A stretch of 64,000 nucleotides of DNA from Paracoccaceae bacterium (lineage in GTDB: Bacteria; Pseudomonadota; Alphaproteobacteria; Rhodobacterales; Rhodobacteraceae), in the NCBI GenBank assembly GCA_020622085.1, contig JAHRYM010000001.1, positions 2,211,620 through 2,275,619 of the forward strand, in the 5' to 3' direction. The notes under the pieces were generated by a model, which made no database searches, was not told where the DNA came from, and was given only the letters and a program-made list of their open reading frames with translations. Below, in pieces: positions 37,203 through 45,250 of the stretch (its first letter is position 1; every line of letters begins with the position of its first letter). Position numbers and translations under genes: made by a program.

Positions 37203-38267
37203 ATGCTGGTCGCGCCAATCGAAGGGTCAGCTAGCGCTCCGGAAAGGGCTGAAAAACCCGACATCCTCTCGGCCGCGCTGTCTGCCGCGACCAGGGCGGC
37301 GACGATGCCTGTCGCCATGAAATGGAGCAGCCGCAGCTTGAAGGCCGGCGAGCTGCCTGCGGAGCTCACGAAGAACCGCGCGCATCTGGCGATCTATTTG
37401 CTGCCGCGTGCCTTCGTCTCACTCGGTTGTCCGATGGCAAGCGAATTCGCGGAGCTCTGGCAGTTCGGCGGTTCGAAAAAGCGTCGGATTGAAAGGATCA
37501 GCCGGCCCTATCCGAAAGCGCCGCTTCTAATCTGCCGATACGCGCTCAGCGAATTCGGTGGGAGCGACACGATGAAGAGCGTGATCAACCGCGTGCTGCA
37601 GAAGGCGATCGACACCTTGCCGCAAATGGCGTCGATCGACACCGCGCTGGACGAGCGTTGGCAGGAACTGCGGCGGATTGCGAAGGAGACCGCGGGCAGA
37701 CGCAAGAAGGACGACCAGTGGAGCGAGGCCACGCCGAGCTTCTCCGGCATGCTCGAGAACCCGGTCATTCGCGTCGAAACGCGCGCGATCAGCACCGAGA
37801 CGTTCATCGCGAACGGTGAGAGCCCGTTGAACTCGGACGCTTATGGCGCAATCGGTCCTTTCGCGGCGCGCGCTTACCTGGAAGCCGTCTTGTCAAAGCG
37901 GACCGGCGACAATCGCATTTTCGTTAAGCCGACACGGGTCGGTGTGAGGATCTGGGACGACTACGATTACAATGATTTCGACGACCCCGACTCGAAGAAG
38001 GCGCAGCTTCTGTCGAAGGTGTTCGGCCGGCTCACCTCGCAGTCGCAGTTTCTCGGCTTCTGGAACGATACGGACACCGATGATGTGGTCGTGCTTCGCA
38101 ACAGCGACTTCCGTTCCTTCCGCGAGGAATTCATGCCGATCTACAACAGCCAGAACCCGGCGCCGGCGCGAAAAATGACCTGCGAGGACTATTCGTCGGT
38201 TTCCGATTACATTGTCCAGATGGTCGAGGGCGGCGCGGAATACCCGCTTCCCGGCATCACCAGCTAG
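37203..38267 (+). CDS. Uncharacterised 354-aa protein paired with the 985-aa protein (DUF6402-like C-terminus)
   Basis: It starts 5 bp after the preceding gene and is clearly co-transcribed. No signal peptide or membrane segment is seen. The C-terminal half contains FVKPTRVGVRIWDDYDYNDF and SQSQFLGFWNDTDTDDVV, which resemble DUF6402-type domains seen near toxin loci (impression only). The N-terminal half is unassigned. The stop codon TAG is shared with the TA target duplication of IS630 copy 2, so the protein was not altered by the insertion. Confidence 0.75.
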   Translation: MLVAPIEGSASAPERAEKPDILSAALSAATRAATMPVAMKWSSRSLKAGELPAELTKNRAHLAIYLLPRAFVSLGCPMASEFAELWQFGGSKKRRIERISRPYPKAPLLICRYALSEFGGSDTMKSVINRVLQKAIDTLPQMASIDTALDERWQELRRIAKETAGRRKKDDQWSEATPSFSGMLENPVIRVETRAISTETFIANGESPLNSDAYGAIGPFAARAYLEAVLSKRTGDNRIFVKPTRVGVRIWDDYDYNDFDDPDSKKAQLLSKVFGRLTSQSQFLGFWNDTDTDDVVVLRNSDFRSFREEFMPIYNSQNPAPARKMTCEDYSSVSDYIVQMVEGGAEYPLPGITS

Positions 38268-39436
38268 TGTTCTGCACCTGACATAGGATTCCCTAGGGCG
38301 CCCCGCTGTGGCATGGTCAGCGGATGAGACGCTCCGACATCTGCCTTCGCCTTGGCCCCGCCGACCGCGCTGAGCTTCAAGCTTTGCTGAGTAACCGCAA
38401 CACGCCGCGCAAGCTTGCCTGGCGGGCCGAGATCGTGCTGGCGACGGCGGATGGTCAAGGCACCGTCGAGATCATGCGGCGGACGGGCATGTCGAAGCCG
38501 ACTGTCTGGCGCTGGCAGGAGCGGTATCTTGATGAAGGCGTGCCGGGGCTCAAGAGGGACAAGACGCGGCCCTCGCGGGTGCCACCCCTGCCCAGAGACG
38601 TCCGACTGAAGGTGATCGCGAAGACCGTGCAGGAAACGCCCCGCAATGCCACCCACTGGAGCCGCGCGACGATGGCCGAAGCGGTGGGCATATCGCCCTC
38701 GAGCGTGGGGCGCATATGGGCGGATGCAGGGCTGAAGCCGCATATCACGAAGGGATTCAAGGTCTCGAACGACCCGATGTTCGAGGCGAAGGTCACCGAG
38801 ATCGCAGGCCTCTATCTCGACCCGCCGGACCGGGCAGTGGTGCTGTGCGTCGACGAGAAATCCCAGATCCAGGCACTTGACCGCACCCAGCCCGGGCTGC
38901 CCCTCAAGAAGGGGCGCGCCGCCACCATAACCCACGACTACAAGCGCCATGGCACCACCACGCTGTTCGCCGCGCTGGACGTCAAGTCGGGTCTGGTCAT
39001 CGGAGAGTGCATGCCACGCCACCGCGCCAGGGAGTTCCTGAGCTTCCTTCGGCGCATCGACCGGGCAGTGAAGAAACCCCGCGACATCCACGTCGTGCTC
39101 GACAACTACGCGACCCACAAGACGCCCGACGTGCTTGCCTGGCTGGAGAAACATCCGCGCTTCAAGCTGCATTTCACGCCCACCAGCGCGTCCTGGATGA
39201 ACCTGGTCGAGCGCTTCTTCGCAGAGATCACCACCAAGCGCATCCGACGTGGCAGCTACTCCAGCGTCGACGACCTCGAGGGCGCGATCTACGACTACCT
39301 TCTGCAGCACAACACCAAGCCGAAGCCCTTCGTCTGGAGCAAGACCGCCGAAGACATCCTCTCCCGCGAACGCCGCGCACTTGATGCCGTCGATGAAATC
39401 AGAGGAAATCGGTAGCAACCGTCAGACTCGGAACAC
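38267..39436 (+). mobile_element. IS630-family insertion sequence, copy 2
   Basis: A 1170-bp element between TA dinucleotides (38265-38266 and 39437-39438), with the same ends (GTGTTC...GAACAC) and orientation as copy 1. It was inserted exactly in the TAG stop codon of the 354-aa gene and recreates that stop with its first base. Confidence 0.93.
38324..39415 (+). CDS. IS630-family transposase, copy 2
   Basis: A 363-aa DDE transposase, identical in amino-acid sequence to the one at 15675-16766, with VDEKSQIQALDR, VLDNYATHK and NLVERFF catalytic segments. Complete. Its identity with copy 1 points to recent transposition within this replicon. Confidence 0.95.
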   Translation: MRRSDICLRLGPADRAELQALLSNRNTPRKLAWRAEIVLATADGQGTVEIMRRTGMSKPTVWRWQERYLDEGVPGLKRDKTRPSRVPPLPRDVRLKVIAKTVQETPRNATHWSRATMAEAVGISPSSVGRIWADAGLKPHITKGFKVSNDPMFEAKVTEIAGLYLDPPDRAVVLCVDEKSQIQALDRTQPGLPLKKGRAATITHDYKRHGTTTLFAALDVKSGLVIGECMPRHRAREFLSFLRRIDRAVKKPRDIHVVLDNYATHKTPDVLAWLEKHPRFKLHFTPTSASWMNLVERFFAEITTKRIRRGSYSSVDDLEGAIYDYLLQHNTKPKPFVWSKTAEDILSRERRALDAVDEIRGNR

Positions 39437-39484
39437 TAGCAATTGTATCTATAAAGAGCCGGGGCCGCCCACTTCTGAAAGTTT

Positions 39485-39600
39485 TTGGCACAGCGCGTTC
39501 GCGATGGCATCTGCGAGGCCTTCAATTCGGAGATGCGCGACGAACTCTTGAACGAGACTGTTCTTCGGCCTCGACCACGCCCGCAGCGTAAGCGTGCGAG
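39485..39600 (+). pseudogene. IS3-family transposase fragment
   Basis: The + strand reads DGICEAFNSEMRDELLNET, a conserved segment of IS3-family OrfB. After a one-base shift it continues as FGLDHARS. Both ends are missing. It lies directly downstream of IS630 copy 2 and is part of an insertion-sequence graveyard. Confidence 0.7.
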
Positions 39601-39615
39601 ACTCCCGTTAGGCTT

Positions 39616-40618
39616 TCAGCTTGACGGCTTCTGGAAAGCCCAAGGCATGAGGTCGTCGATGCGCGACGCGGGGTGGCCGTCGGCGATGGCAGTCAGGGTT
39701 TCGCATGTAGGCGTAAGGGTCGACGGCGTTCAGTTTGCAGGTTTCAATCAATGAGGCCATGCGGGCCCAGGTGCGTCCGCCCTCGTCATGGCCGGCGAAC
39801 AGTACGTTTTTGCGATTGAGGGTTATGGGTCTGATGGTGTTTTCGACCGGGTTGGTGTCCATTTCGACACGGCCGTCGGTCAGGAAGATTTGCAACCCAT
39901 CCCAGTGGCGATGGATATAGCCGAGCTTCTCGCCAAGGCGGGATTTGGCGGAGATCCGGCTACGTTGATGGGTCAGCCAAAGGCGGAAGTCTGCGATCAG
40001 CGGGGCGGATTGCGCCTGGCGGGCAGCCAGCCGTTCTTCGGGGGACCGGCCCCGGACGGTTGCCTCGATCTTGTAGAGCTGGGCGATGCGGCGCAGGCCT
40101 ACGGCTGCGATCTCGGAACCGTCCTTTTGATAGATGTCATGCAGCTTGCGCCGGGAATGGGCCCAGCAATAGGCCAGTGTCAGCGGCGCGCCGCCCACGC
40201 GCTTTGGTTCGGCCAAGGCGTCGTAGCCGGTGTAGCCGTCGACCTGCAAAATGCCCTCGAAGCCTGTCAAGATGTCCATCGCGTGGTGGCCATGGCGCCC
40301 GGGCGCATAGGTGAAGACCACAGCGGGCGGATCGCCGCCGCCCCAGCCGTTCGCCATTGGGCTTGAACCAATGGCGCCTCAATGGCTCACCATCGCGGGT
40401 CACCGCCCAGAGGTAGCCGGCTTTGGTCTTGCCCGCCTTGGGGTCGAGGACCGGTGCCCGGGTCTCGTCCATGAACAGAAGGCTGGATCGCTTGAGGTGG
40501 ACCAACATCCGGCCAACGACCGGGCCCAGATGATAGGCGGACACGCCGCAGCAGCTTGCCAAGGTTGACCGGTCCAGGTCCACGCCGCCCCGGCCGTATA
40601 TCTGGTGACCTGCCCCCC
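39616..40618 (-). pseudogene. IS66-family transposase (TnpC) remnant, frameshifted
   Basis: Translation on the minus strand gives, in order: VDLDRSTLASCCG, LLFMDETRAPVLDP, GYLWAVTRDG, DPPAVVFTYAPGR, ILQVDGYTGYDAL, VEMDTNPVENTIRPI and HPASRIDDLMPWAF. These are typical of IS66 TnpC. The reading frame changes near 40350 and again near 39700. The N-terminal third is missing at the 40618 end, next to the IS3 element. Non-functional. Confidence 0.85.
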
Positions 40619-40707
40619 GATCGTCCCTCGTTCATAACGAGAGTCCTTGGGGTTGTGATCTGATCCCCAACGTTGGACCGCCCGAAGGCAGAGTTTTCCG
40701 GCTTCGC

Positions 40708-41547
40708 TCAGGGTGACGGGCTGGTGACGCCCCCTGATTTCGTCAGCATGATCGGGACCTTGTTGCCGATCGCGCCGTGTGGCCGTTCCTCGTTGTAGTA
40801 TCTACGCCAAGCCTCCAACTTTTCGGCCGCATCCGCAAGGGTGAGGAACCAGTGTTGGTTCAGACACTCGGCCCGGAACCTGCCGTTGAAGGCTTCGATG
40901 AAGGCATTGTCCGTCGGTTTGCCGGGGCGTGAGAAGTCGAGCACGACGCCGCGCTGGTAGGCCCAGAGATCCATGTCGCGCGAGACGAACTCGCTGCCCT
41001 GATCGACGCGGATCGTCTTGGGATAGCCCGCCGTTCGGCACACCCGGTCGAGTGTGGCAACAACGTCCTCGCCGCGGTAGCTGTAGCGCACGTCGAGCAC
41101 CGGCACGTAGCGCGAGAAGGTGTCGACCACCGTCAGCACCCGCAGCTTCTTGCCCGTCGCCAGTTGGTCATGCACGAAATCCATCGCCCAGACCTCGTTC
41201 GGCCCGACAGCCACGGCACGGTCATCCCGAAGCTTCGCCTTCACACGCCGCTTCGGCGTCTTGTGCCGCAGCTGCATGCCCAACTCCATGTAAATACGAT
41301 AGACTTTCTTGACGTTGATGGCCCAACCTTCACGATCCAGCAGGACGTGAACCCGTCGGTAACCATACCGCACGCGCGTCTCGCAGATCTCCCGGATCCG
41401 CTTCGCCACGGCAGCCTGATCGGTGCGGCGGGATTTGTAGTGGAACGTCGAGCGGTCAAAGCCGATGGCCCCACAAGCCTGTCGGATCGACACTGCCCAA
41501 TCGCTGCACATCCCGCGAACCAGTTCGCGCATGCGACCAGGCTTCAA
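40708..41547 (-). CDS. IS3-family transposase OrfB (DDE integrase core)
   Basis: A 279-aa protein with an HTH_21-type N-terminus and rve integrase core: VWAMDFVHDQLATG (first Asp), IRVDQGSEFVSRD (second Asp) and NAFIEAFNGRFRAECL (Glu). It overlaps orfA by 4 bp, the usual site of programmed frameshifting or coupling that yields the OrfAB transposase. Complete. Confidence 0.92.
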   Translation of the reverse strand: MKPGRMRELVRGMCSDWAVSIRQACGAIGFDRSTFHYKSRRTDQAAVAKRIREICETRVRYGYRRVHVLLDREGWAINVKKVYRIYMELGMQLRHKTPKRRVKAKLRDDRAVAVGPNEVWAMDFVHDQLATGKKLRVLTVVDTFSRYVPVLDVRYSYRGEDVVATLDRVCRTAGYPKTIRVDQGSEFVSRDMDLWAYQRGVVLDFSRPGKPTDNAFIEAFNGRFRAECLNQHWFLTLADAAEKLEAWRRYYNEERPHGAIGNKVPIMLTKSGGVTSPSP

Positions 41548-41810
41548 AGCTTTCGCCGGATCACGTCCTGCAACATCTCCCGGTCGAGCGTCAGGTCCGC
41601 AACGATCTTCTTCAGCCGCGCGTTCTCGTCTTCGAGTTGCTTCAACCGCTTCATCTCGGTCGGCAACAGACCGGCATACTTCTTCTTCCAGCTGAAATAG
41701 GTCGCCTGGCTGATCCCCGCCTTCCGGCAGATCTCCGCAACCGGCGTTCCGTCTTCGCCCTGCTTGATGATGAACGCCTTCTGCGCGTCCGAAAACTTCG
41801 ATGCCTTCAT
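41544..41810 (-). CDS. IS3-family OrfA
   Basis: An 88-aa protein with an HTH_8-type DNA-binding domain (FIIKQGEDGTPVAEICRKAG) and a leucine-zipper-like tail (MKRLKQLEDENARLKKIVAD) that mediates multimerisation. The start is placed at ATG 41810 (MKASKFSDAQ); an upstream in-frame ATG at 41864 lies nearly in the terminal repeat. Acts with OrfB. Confidence 0.9.
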   Translation of the reverse strand: MKASKFSDAQKAFIIKQGEDGTPVAEICRKAGISQATYFSWKKKYAGLLPTEMKRLKQLEDENARLKKIVADLTLDREMLQDVIRRKL

Positions 41811-41977
41811 CCGACTCCGCTCCTCTCCCAGCCAGGAAAGCGTAGCGGAAAACTCCAGCTTCAAACGGTCCAGTTTCCGGGGATCAGATCAGCAAGACCA
41901 GGTGTGTCGAATCCTGTCGCACGTTTTTTAGATCGTGACACTTAGACGCTTCTGCCGCGACCGGCCATGGTCACGGC

Positions 41978-42145
41978 ATGACACGCGTTCCCGCCCTTGC
42001 CCCCACGAGTGCCGCTCCTGAAGCGCAGATCGATGCCGCCGTCTCGGTGCTGATCCGCCTCCTGGCGGCACAGGCCGCGCGGGAGCTGGCGGCGTCCGCC
42101 CTGGCCGAGGAGGATCACGTCGATGACGAACAAGCAGAAGACTGA
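41978..42145 (+). CDS. Small protein preceding the excisionase-like gene
   Basis: A 55-aa Ala- and Glu-rich helical protein (PEAQIDAAVSVLIRLLAAQA) ending in DDEQAED. The next gene starts inside it in another frame (overlap 42123-42145), indicating translational coupling. No family recognised. It probably belongs to the recombinase module. Confidence 0.5.
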   Translation: MTRVPALAPTSAAPEAQIDAAVSVLIRLLAAQAARELAASALAEEDHVDDEQAED

Positions 42146-42341
42146 GGCCCTGCCCCAGCGCAAGCCGCGGGCGCTCCTGACCGTGAAGGACGTCGCAGTC
42201 CTCGACGCCTGTTCGGAGAAGACGGTGCGGCGGGCCATCGCCGCCGGCCTCCTGGAGGTGGTGCGCATCGACCCCGGCGGCCGCCTTTTGCGCATCGATC
42301 CTGCGGCCCACGCCGCCTATCGGGCCAGCTCAAACTCGTAG
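42123..42341 (+). CDS. Excisionase-like helix-turn-helix protein
   Basis: A 72-aa protein with a MerR/excisionase-type winged helix: LLTVKDVAVLDACSEKTVRR, then AIAAGLLEVVRIDPGGRLLRI. This resembles small Xis or helix_turn_helix_17 proteins that direct integrase toward excision. It is the nearest regulator upstream of three recombinase genes, 165 bp away. Confidence 0.75.
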   Translation: MTNKQKTEALPQRKPRALLTVKDVAVLDACSEKTVRRAIAAGLLEVVRIDPGGRLLRIDPAAHAAYRASSNS

Positions 42342-42506
42342 GCACAGGCGACCACTACTGTCCATTAATGTCAATGGTTTAAGAGGTGTTCGGGAAGAGG
42401 CACCAGCCAAAATTTTCGGACTTTACGTGCTACTATATTCCCGAATCAGTGCCCAAGTCCCCGCCTGTCCACCCGTGTCCACACTAGCCCCAAGGACCAG
42501 ATCCCG
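42342..42506. other. Intergenic region upstream of the recombinase operon
   Basis: 165 bp, more AT-rich than its neighbours, and likely to hold the promoter for the recombinases. Two complementary 7-mers, TTCGGGA (42389-42395) and TCCCGAA (42439-42445), flank the middle. No promoter hexamers are convincing. Confidence 0.35.
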
Positions 42507-44213
42507 ATGACAGACACCGTGATTGCGACGCCCGACAGCGCCTTCATTCCGAAGGGCACACCGATGTTTTCCGACCTGGTCGCCCAGCTGCAAGTGGACG
42601 CGGACCTGACCGACACGCGCCGGCGCGACCTGATCTCGGGCCTGCGTCGGGTCGCCAGGGCCTTGGATCGCGCCCCGACGGACGTGCCTGCCTATGGACG
42701 CTGGCTGCAGCCGCGCTTGGCCAAGCTGAGCCCCGCCGCTATGGGCCTGACGGTGAAGGCCTGGCAGAATGCCGTGAGCGATGCGCGCGCGGCGATGGCG
42801 CACTGCGGTCTGGTCGAGCGGCGCTGGAGCCGGCCGGGTGATCTGTCGCCGGACTGGCGCCAGCTCTGGAGAGCGGTTCTGGCCTCCAACGACCGCAGCG
42901 TGCAGCCGGCGATTGGCCGTTTCGTCTATTTCCTGAACCACGGCGGCGTGGCGCCGGCAGAGGTCAGCGATGCCCATGCCCTGGCTTACCGCGAGGCGCT
43001 GACTGTGAACGAGATCAGCAAATCGCCCGAGGTCGCTTATCGCGCCGCCGTCAATGGCTGGAACCTCGCCACCCAGCGGATCCCCGGTTGGCCGCAGGTC
43101 CGGCTGACGCTTCCCTCGCGTCAGAAGGTCATCCGCCTCGCCGATGAAGCCCTGCCCGCGTCGTTTCTTGCTGACCTTGACGCGCTGATCCACCGCCTCG
43201 CCAATCCGGACCCGCTGGCCGAAGATGGACGTGCCCGTGCCCTGCGTCCTGTGACCTTGTCGCAGTACCGCCGCCAACTGGTCCGCTTTGCTTCCGAACT
43301 CGTGCACTCTGGCCTGCCCGCCGCGGAGATCCGCGACGTCGCGACGCTGCTCGACCCGGTCAATGCCGAGCGGGGTCTGCGCCAGATGCTCTCGCGCACT
43401 GGCAACAAGTCGGTGAAGATGATCAGCGAAGTCGCGGCGCTGCTGCGCAATGTGAGCCGCATCACCGGCCAGCCGGAGGAGGTGCAAAAGCGCCTGGTCA
43501 AGCTGGCCGCAAAGGTCGCGGTGGCGCCGCAGCGCGAGATCACCGCCAAGAACCGAGACCGGCTCAGGGTGCTGCAGGACGGGGCCAGCGCACGCCGGCT
43601 GCTGATTTTTCCCGAACGGCTGTTCAACAACCCGCCGGCCGGCAAGGCCAATGCCTTCACCAAGGCGCTGGCGCGCGAGGATGCGCTGGCGATCGCGATC
43701 CTGCTTTACTGCCCGATCCGGATCCGCAACCTCGCCGGCATCCACATCGAAAAGCACCTGCAGCGCCCGGGCGACGGTCGGGTGTTTCTGGTGCTGACCG
43801 AGGACGAGGTGAAGAACGAACGCCCGCAGGAGTTCGAGTTGCCCCGCGACCTGGTCCGCATGATCGATGCGCATCTGAAGACCCGCAGCCCCGAGCTTTG
43901 CCCGGCCGGCACGCCGTGGCTCTTTCCGCGCCGCGACAGCAGCGGCGCGGTGGACAGCGGCCAGCTCGCCGGGCGGATTGCGAAGCGGATCCGCAAGGAG
44001 ACGGGCCTCGCGATGAACGCGCACCTGTTCCGGCACTTCGCGGTCATGACCTGGCTTGATGCCCATCCCGGCAGCTACGAGGCCGCGCGGCGTCTGCTCG
44101 GGCATTCCGAGGTCAGCCACACCATCAACATGTATTCGGGGCTTGAGGTGAAGACCGCGACTAAGGCCTTTGCCGAGCTGGTCGCGACGAACAAGAAGGG
44201 CCGCCGCGCATGA
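42507..44213 (+). CDS. Tyrosine recombinase 1 of a three-recombinase module
   Basis: A 568-aa phage-integrase-fold protein with a long N-terminal DNA-binding part (about 1-330). Catalytic motifs: first Arg in CPIRIRNLAGIHIEKH, HLFRHFAVMTWLD (HxxR), LLGHSEVSHTINMYSG (His and Tyr nucleophile). Its ATGA stop overlaps the start of recombinase 2. Longer than typical integrases (about 400 aa), similar to Tn554/RIT-type large recombinases. Confidence 0.88.
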   Translation: MTDTVIATPDSAFIPKGTPMFSDLVAQLQVDADLTDTRRRDLISGLRRVARALDRAPTDVPAYGRWLQPRLAKLSPAAMGLTVKAWQNAVSDARAAMAHCGLVERRWSRPGDLSPDWRQLWRAVLASNDRSVQPAIGRFVYFLNHGGVAPAEVSDAHALAYREALTVNEISKSPEVAYRAAVNGWNLATQRIPGWPQVRLTLPSRQKVIRLADEALPASFLADLDALIHRLANPDPLAEDGRARALRPVTLSQYRRQLVRFASELVHSGLPAAEIRDVATLLDPVNAERGLRQMLSRTGNKSVKMISEVAALLRNVSRITGQPEEVQKRLVKLAAKVAVAPQREITAKNRDRLRVLQDGASARRLLIFPERLFNNPPAGKANAFTKALAREDALAIAILLYCPIRIRNLAGIHIEKHLQRPGDGRVFLVLTEDEVKNERPQEFELPRDLVRMIDAHLKTRSPELCPAGTPWLFPRRDSSGAVDSGQLAGRIAKRIRKETGLAMNAHLFRHFAVMTWLDAHPGSYEAARRLLGHSEVSHTINMYSGLEVKTATKAFAELVATNKKGRRA

Positions 44214-45250
44214 GCCTGATCCTGCCCCTTTGGGAGTGGCCGGAGGCTGACCGGCTGATGTGGGAGGCGCTGCTGAGGACAGCCGGTCCGCTCGATGATC
44301 CCGGTCGCCTCTCCCATCTGCGCGCCACAACCCACAAGTCGCTCCGACTCCGCTATGGCCAATGGCTCCGCTGGCTGAAGGACAAGGATCCGTCCGCTCT
44401 CGACCTGCCGCCGGCAGAGCGCTCCACGCTGCCGCGTCTGCAGGCTTGGCTCGCGGATCTGGCGCATGTCCGTCCCATGACGCGCTGGACCCTGATCGAG
44501 GGAACGCTGCGCGTCCTGCGGGCTGCGGCACCGGATCGGGATTGGTCGCCACAAGGTAAGCTTGTCATCGCTCTCAAGCGGCAAGCCGGCGACGGCGACC
44601 GGAGCCGCAAGCAGGGTCGCGTCCTTTCGACTCGGGTGCTGCTCGATGCCGGCCTGCGCCATGCCACACTGGGGGCCGATGGGGCCACCACCGAGCTTGA
44701 AGCAATGAAGCGGCGCCGGGACGGCACCATGATTGCACTCCTCGCCCTGCTGCCGATGCGCCGCCGTGCCTTTGCCCACCTTCGCCTCGACCACTCGGTC
44801 CATCTGACCGACGACGCGATCCACATCACCCTGCCGGGCGAGTTGATGAAGAACAATCTTCCCTGGGAGACGATCGTGCCCGATGAGGTCGCTCCGCTGC
44901 TGCGCCGCTACGTTACCGAGGTGCGTCCCTGGTTTCTGGCGCGGGGCCAGCTCAACCACGACTTTCTCTGGGTCTGCAAGTTCGGCCAGCCCCTTGGCTA
45001 CGACTACATGGGGCCCCGTATCGCAGAGCTGACAAGGAAGCTGCTCGGTGTGAGCATCCCGCCGCATTTCTTCCGGGACGCGGCGGCGACGACGCTGGCG
45101 CGGATCTCGCCCGATTCTGCGCGACTGATCCGGCCGATTCTGGCACATTCGGGGTTCCGGACCGCGGAACGTCATTACATCCATGCCCAGACCATCGAGG
45201 CCGGCCGCGACTACGCCGCCCTGGTCCGGAAGCTGAAGGGAGACCCCTGA
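44210..45250 (+). CDS. Tyrosine recombinase 2 of a three-recombinase module
   Basis: A 346-aa tyrosine recombinase. Motifs: first Arg region LLPMRRRAFAHLRLDH, IPPHFFRDAAATTLA (HxxR), LAHSGFRTAERHYIHAQ (His/Tyr). It begins at an ATGA overlap with recombinase 1 and ends by overlapping the serine recombinase start by 1 bp. All three therefore form one translationally coupled unit. It probably acts as partner of recombinase 1 in synapsis or strand exchange. Confidence 0.86.
   Translation: MSLILPLWEWPEADRLMWEALLRTAGPLDDPGRLSHLRATTHKSLRLRYGQWLRWLKDKDPSALDLPPAERSTLPRLQAWLADLAHVRPMTRWTLIEGTLRVLRAAAPDRDWSPQGKLVIALKRQAGDGDRSRKQGRVLSTRVLLDAGLRHATLGADGATTELEAMKRRRDGTMIALLALLPMRRRAFAHLRLDHSVHLTDDAIHITLPGELMKNNLPWETIVPDEVAPLLRRYVTEVRPWFLARGQLNHDFLWVCKFGQPLGYDYMGPRIAELTRKLLGVSIPPHFFRDAAATTLARISPDSARLIRPILAHSGFRTAERHYIHAQTIEAGRDYAALVRKLKGDP

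Larger units (their letters stand above)
40656..41891 (-). mobile_element. IS3-family element (IS407-like group), apparently complete
   Basis: A 1236-bp element with terminal inverted repeats TGATCTGATCCCC at both ends (40656 on +, 41891 on -). It carries overlapping orfA and orfB. It has inserted next to, or truncated, the IS66 remnant. I could not identify a clear target duplication. Confidence 0.85.
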
